This document shows positions 61,726 to 64,000 of a DNA stretch of 64,000 nucleotides, in pieces. Under the pieces are notes generated by a model. The model made no database searches. It had not been told where the DNA came from and saw nothing but the letters and a program-made list of their open reading frames with translations. The stretch comes from Chondrus crispus (lineage: Eukaryota; Rhodophyta; Florideophyceae; Gigartinales; Gigartinaceae). Position 1 is the first letter of the stretch. Each line of letters begins with the position of its first letter. The position numbers and the translations under genes were made by a program. Where the stretch lies: the NCBI RefSeq assembly GCF_000350225.1, contig NW_005178726.1:83437-147436 (forward strand), given 5' to 3'.

Positions 61726-64000
61726 ATGACCGAAAAACGTCAACGCATCGGCCCCGCACCCTCCCTGCGCCTCCCACCCTGCGAAGCAGAGTTTCCACCG
61801 CCCCCCAACATCTCTCGTACACGCTTCATCACCAAAGACAACGCCATTTACGACGTATGGGACCTCGCCGTCGTCGACTCCGTCGTCATGGCTAAAGCCG
61901 TCCACCTTGCGCGCAACCCTCCTTCCTCTACCCCACTCCGCCTCCCTCCCCCTACGCCCGACTCCCTCTCCGCCGACGTCACCCCTTCTTCCACCGCCCA
62001 GTCCGTCGCCCTGCGCGACAATCCCTGCGCGCTTCCCCACGTCACCGCAGAGTCGTTTGAGGACATCATGCGCTACTGCTATTTCCATGCCTCAAAGAAG
62101 CTCGACAAGCGCGACAAGCGCGCCCCGCACGTCAGAGTCGAGCTCAAGCAGTGGGACGACGACTTTGTCCGCTCGGACCCGCCCCGTCTGTGCGAGCTCG
62201 CCTCCGCCGCGTACTACCTCGAAATGCGCAAGCTCGTCGACCTCATTTGCCGCGCCATCGCCGCCATCATTTCGGGCAAGACCACGGACCAGATCCGCAA
62301 CACCTTCGACGTCGAGGACGATCTCATCCAGAGCCTCACGGGTATGATCCAGTTCGACAACTTCGTCTTTCCTCCGAACACCCGCGCCGCCCCGTCCCCG
62401 CGCCAGCGCAGACAGGGAAAGGCCGACCCCGCAGACAAGGCGCGCAAGCCGGCAAAGACTTTTTCGCTCTCCGCCGTCGACGACTTTACCAACCCCGACC
62501 ACGAGGGGAGGACTGACGCCCCGCAACTGGGCACCCACTCCGTCGACGAAGTCGAGAAGTGGATCAACGGGCCCGATCCGGGGAAGGGCGGCGGCAAGCG
62601 ACGGAAGAAGAAGAAGAAGCATCGAGGCGCCGCTGCCCAGGCCGACCCGCAACCGCCAGATCGCACACCCACGCCCCCACCATCCTCCCCCCCGTCATCC
62701 TCCCCCCCGTCATCCTCCCCCCCGTCATCCTCCCCCCCGTCATCCTCCCCCCCGCTATCCTCCTCCGCCTCCCAGTCCATTCTCACGCCCAATTCCCCGT
62801 CGGCAGCTTCCTTTGCCGACCCATCGTACGAATGTGGTTCGTCCTTGCCGTCGTCCGCGGAGGGGAACGTCGTTACGCGCGCGCAAGCCAATGGCATGGC
62901 AGACTCGCGTCCCGAGAGACAACTCACTAACGGGTTTCACGAGACCTCGCGAGTGGCGCCGGACGTACCGCCGTCGCCAGAGATCATTACGCTGTCGTCG
63001 TCGGATGACGATGTCGTCTTGGTCTCGGAGAAGGCCGACCCCAAGGAGGCACATGTAGAGCAGAAGGCAACATCGAGAGGTTCGCCACGGGAAGCGCCGA
63101 AACGCGACAAGACAGAGAGCACCGCGAAGACCGAGACGGACGCCACCGTCAAAAACGAAGAGAACGAAAATCAAGATGCCTCACGTGATATCCCCACCGC
63201 CAAAGGTGGTACGAAGGGAAACGCTGTGAAGGCAAAGGTCTCTGAAGACACGACGGGTGCGAGAATTAAGAACAAGTCGCTAGGGGTTGGCATTATGGAT
63301 GGCCCGGAGTCCTCTGATGTAGCAGCAAATGGTAATACTTCGTCTACAAGCCAACTGCTTATCAATGTACAGCATGACGCGCCTCAACCTGCACATATCA
63401 AAGCACGCAAGGGGTCGAGCGTAGACAAGGAAGATGCGATTTCGGACAAGACACCTCATAGTCTCAGCGCTGCACACATGTCTCCTAACGGCACACAGGC
63501 CGCTCAAGACGAGAAAGAAGAAGCAAGCATCGTTCTAGTTGGTGAATCGGGAAGTACTCCACGGGCACCGTCCCCGAAGCCGAAATCGCGTGTGAAGGAG
63601 AGTAGGGCCCACGCGGAGGATATTCTCCCTTCGTTTATTCGATGTCCCGACGATATGGACAAGGAAGTAGAGGACTTTGCGAATCGACTCAACGGGGGTG
63701 ACACGCCAGGCGGGCTTGACGTAATATTGACAGGCGGGTTAGACTCTCGACAGCGGGGAAGGGACGCTGGGGCGGCGGGGCAGCAAGGAGATTGCAGGGG
63801 ACCAAAATCTCGGCAAAGAGTCACTGCGACGAGCAGGCAACGCAAAGGGCGTGGTGGTTCTAGTGCAAACGACGCAGCAGGGTTGCGAATTATGGCTAAC
63901 CAGCTGGAACAGGCGAGGCTGGAAGCACAGCTGCTTGAGCGCAAGCGGCACTTTGAGGAGCGGGCGACAGCGGTCGAGAAGCAAATTGCGGCGTTATTAT
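61726..64000 (+). CDS. SKP1-domain protein with very long C-terminal tail (partial)
   Basis: An open frame of 758 codons from the ATG at 61726 (context ACCATGACC) to the window edge. Residues ~30-195 are SKP1/elongin-C-like: FITKDNAIYDVWDLAVVDSV at the POZ start, LPHVTAESFEDIMRYCYFH, and the strong match LCELASAAYYLEMRKLVDLI then KTTDQIRNTFDVEDD. SKP1 proteins normally end soon after with the F-box-binding WCEEK helix; that is absent. Instead there is a basic lysine patch, five SSPPS repeats and a disordered S/T/D/E-rich tail with two SUMO-interaction-like motifs (EIITLSSSDDD near residue 420 and SIVLVGES near 602). The last ~50 residues start a coiled coil. Typical SKP1 has ~160 residues. 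Confidence 0.85.
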   Translation, partial: MTEKRQRIGPAPSLRLPPCEAEFPPPPNISRTRFITKDNAIYDVWDLAVVDSVVMAKAVHLARNPPSSTPLRLPPPTPDSLSADVTPSSTAQSVALRDNPCALPHVTAESFEDIMRYCYFHASKKLDKRDKRAPHVRVELKQWDDDFVRSDPPRLCELASAAYYLEMRKLVDLICRAIAAIISGKTTDQIRNTFDVEDDLIQSLTGMIQFDNFVFPPNTRAAPSPRQRRQGKADPADKARKPAKTFSLSAVDDFTNPDHEGRTDAPQLGTHSVDEVEKWINGPDPGKGGGKRRKKKKKHRGAAAQADPQPPDRTPTPPPSSPPSSSPPSSSPPSSSPPSSSPPLSSSASQSILTPNSPSAASFADPSYECGSSLPSSAEGNVVTRAQANGMADSRPERQLTNGFHETSRVAPDVPPSPEIITLSSSDDDVVLVSEKADPKEAHVEQKATSRGSPREAPKRDKTESTAKTETDATVKNEENENQDASRDIPTAKGGTKGNAVKAKVSEDTTGARIKNKSLGVGIMDGPESSDVAANGNTSSTSQLLINVQHDAPQPAHIKARKGSSVDKEDAISDKTPHSLSAAHMSPNGTQAAQDEKEEASIVLVGESGSTPRAPSPKPKSRVKESRAHAEDILPSFIRCPDDMDKEVEDFANRLNGGDTPGGLDVILTGGLDSRQRGRDAGAAGQQGDCRGPKSRQRVTATSRQRKGRGGSSANDAAGLRIMANQLEQARLEAQLLERKRHFEERATAVEKQIAALL
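62682..62756 (+). repeat. 15-bp coding tandem repeat in the SKP1-like gene
   Basis: Five copies of TCATCCTCCCCCCCG, encoding PSSSP-type repeats; copy number may vary between individuals. Confidence 0.85.

Noticed and set aside
33006..64000. A co-regulated ubiquitin-pathway cluster (Hrd1, APC5, SKP1-like)
   Set aside because: The genes are far apart, on different strands and separated by unrelated genes; proximity is probably chance.

Overview
This is eukaryotic nuclear DNA. The genes are long, mostly single-exon ORFs for cytosolic and nuclear housekeeping proteins: an Hrd1-type ER ubiquitin ligase, cytosolic-type glycyl-tRNA synthetase, APC5, RCC1-family and WDR44-type proteins, a PP2C phosphatase, and a BELL-like TALE homeodomain protein. 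Only two short genes need introns (94 and 98 nt, GT-AG). A compact, intron-poor gene set next to dense Ty1/copia clusters best fits a red alga, possibly a florideophyte such as Chondrus crispus; that name is an inference from style, not a database match. Three runs of exactly 100 N and a stretch of cloning-vector-like sequence at one contig edge point to a clone-based draft assembly. Layout: bases 1-30,000 are gene-poor and transposon-rich; bases 30,000-64,000 are gene-rich. An ancient copia-type element (2701-9503, minus strand) keeps ~310-bp diverged LTRs and broken protease, integrase, reverse transcriptase and RNase H remnants. A second copia-type element (13257-25724, minus, 109-bp LTRs) is a nested set. 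Its gag carries a 611-bp non-autonomous insertion, its protease region carries a piggyBac-like element (about 16735-23673), and the piggyBac-like transposase gene is itself split near codon 20 by a third, younger copia-type element (19269-23434) with a perfect 5-bp target duplication. Joining the flanks restores the gag frame in one case and the transposase frame in the other, so relative insertion order can be read. A solo LTR of the youngest family lies at 40004-40145. Many near-perfect palindromes with 0- or 1-nt centres are scattered through the window, often as adjacent pairs; one is a 28-nt inverted duplication inside an integrase. Gene-rich half, in order: a Myb/SANT-like coiled-coil protein (+), Hrd1-like ligase (-), a signal-peptide multi-pass membrane protein of unknown function (+), PP2C (-), GlyRS (-), an RRM protein resembling plant BPA1 (+), a divergent pair of small intron-containing genes (-/+), the TALE homeodomain gene (-), an unknown helical protein (-), then five genes in a row on the plus strand: APC5, WDR44-like, a small membrane protein, RCC1-like, and an SKP1-domain protein with a very long tail that runs off the window. 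Three genes belong to ubiquitin-ligase systems (Hrd1, APC5, SKP1-like), but nothing shows that they are co-regulated. The genes are otherwise functionally unrelated, as expected for a eukaryotic chromosome segment.
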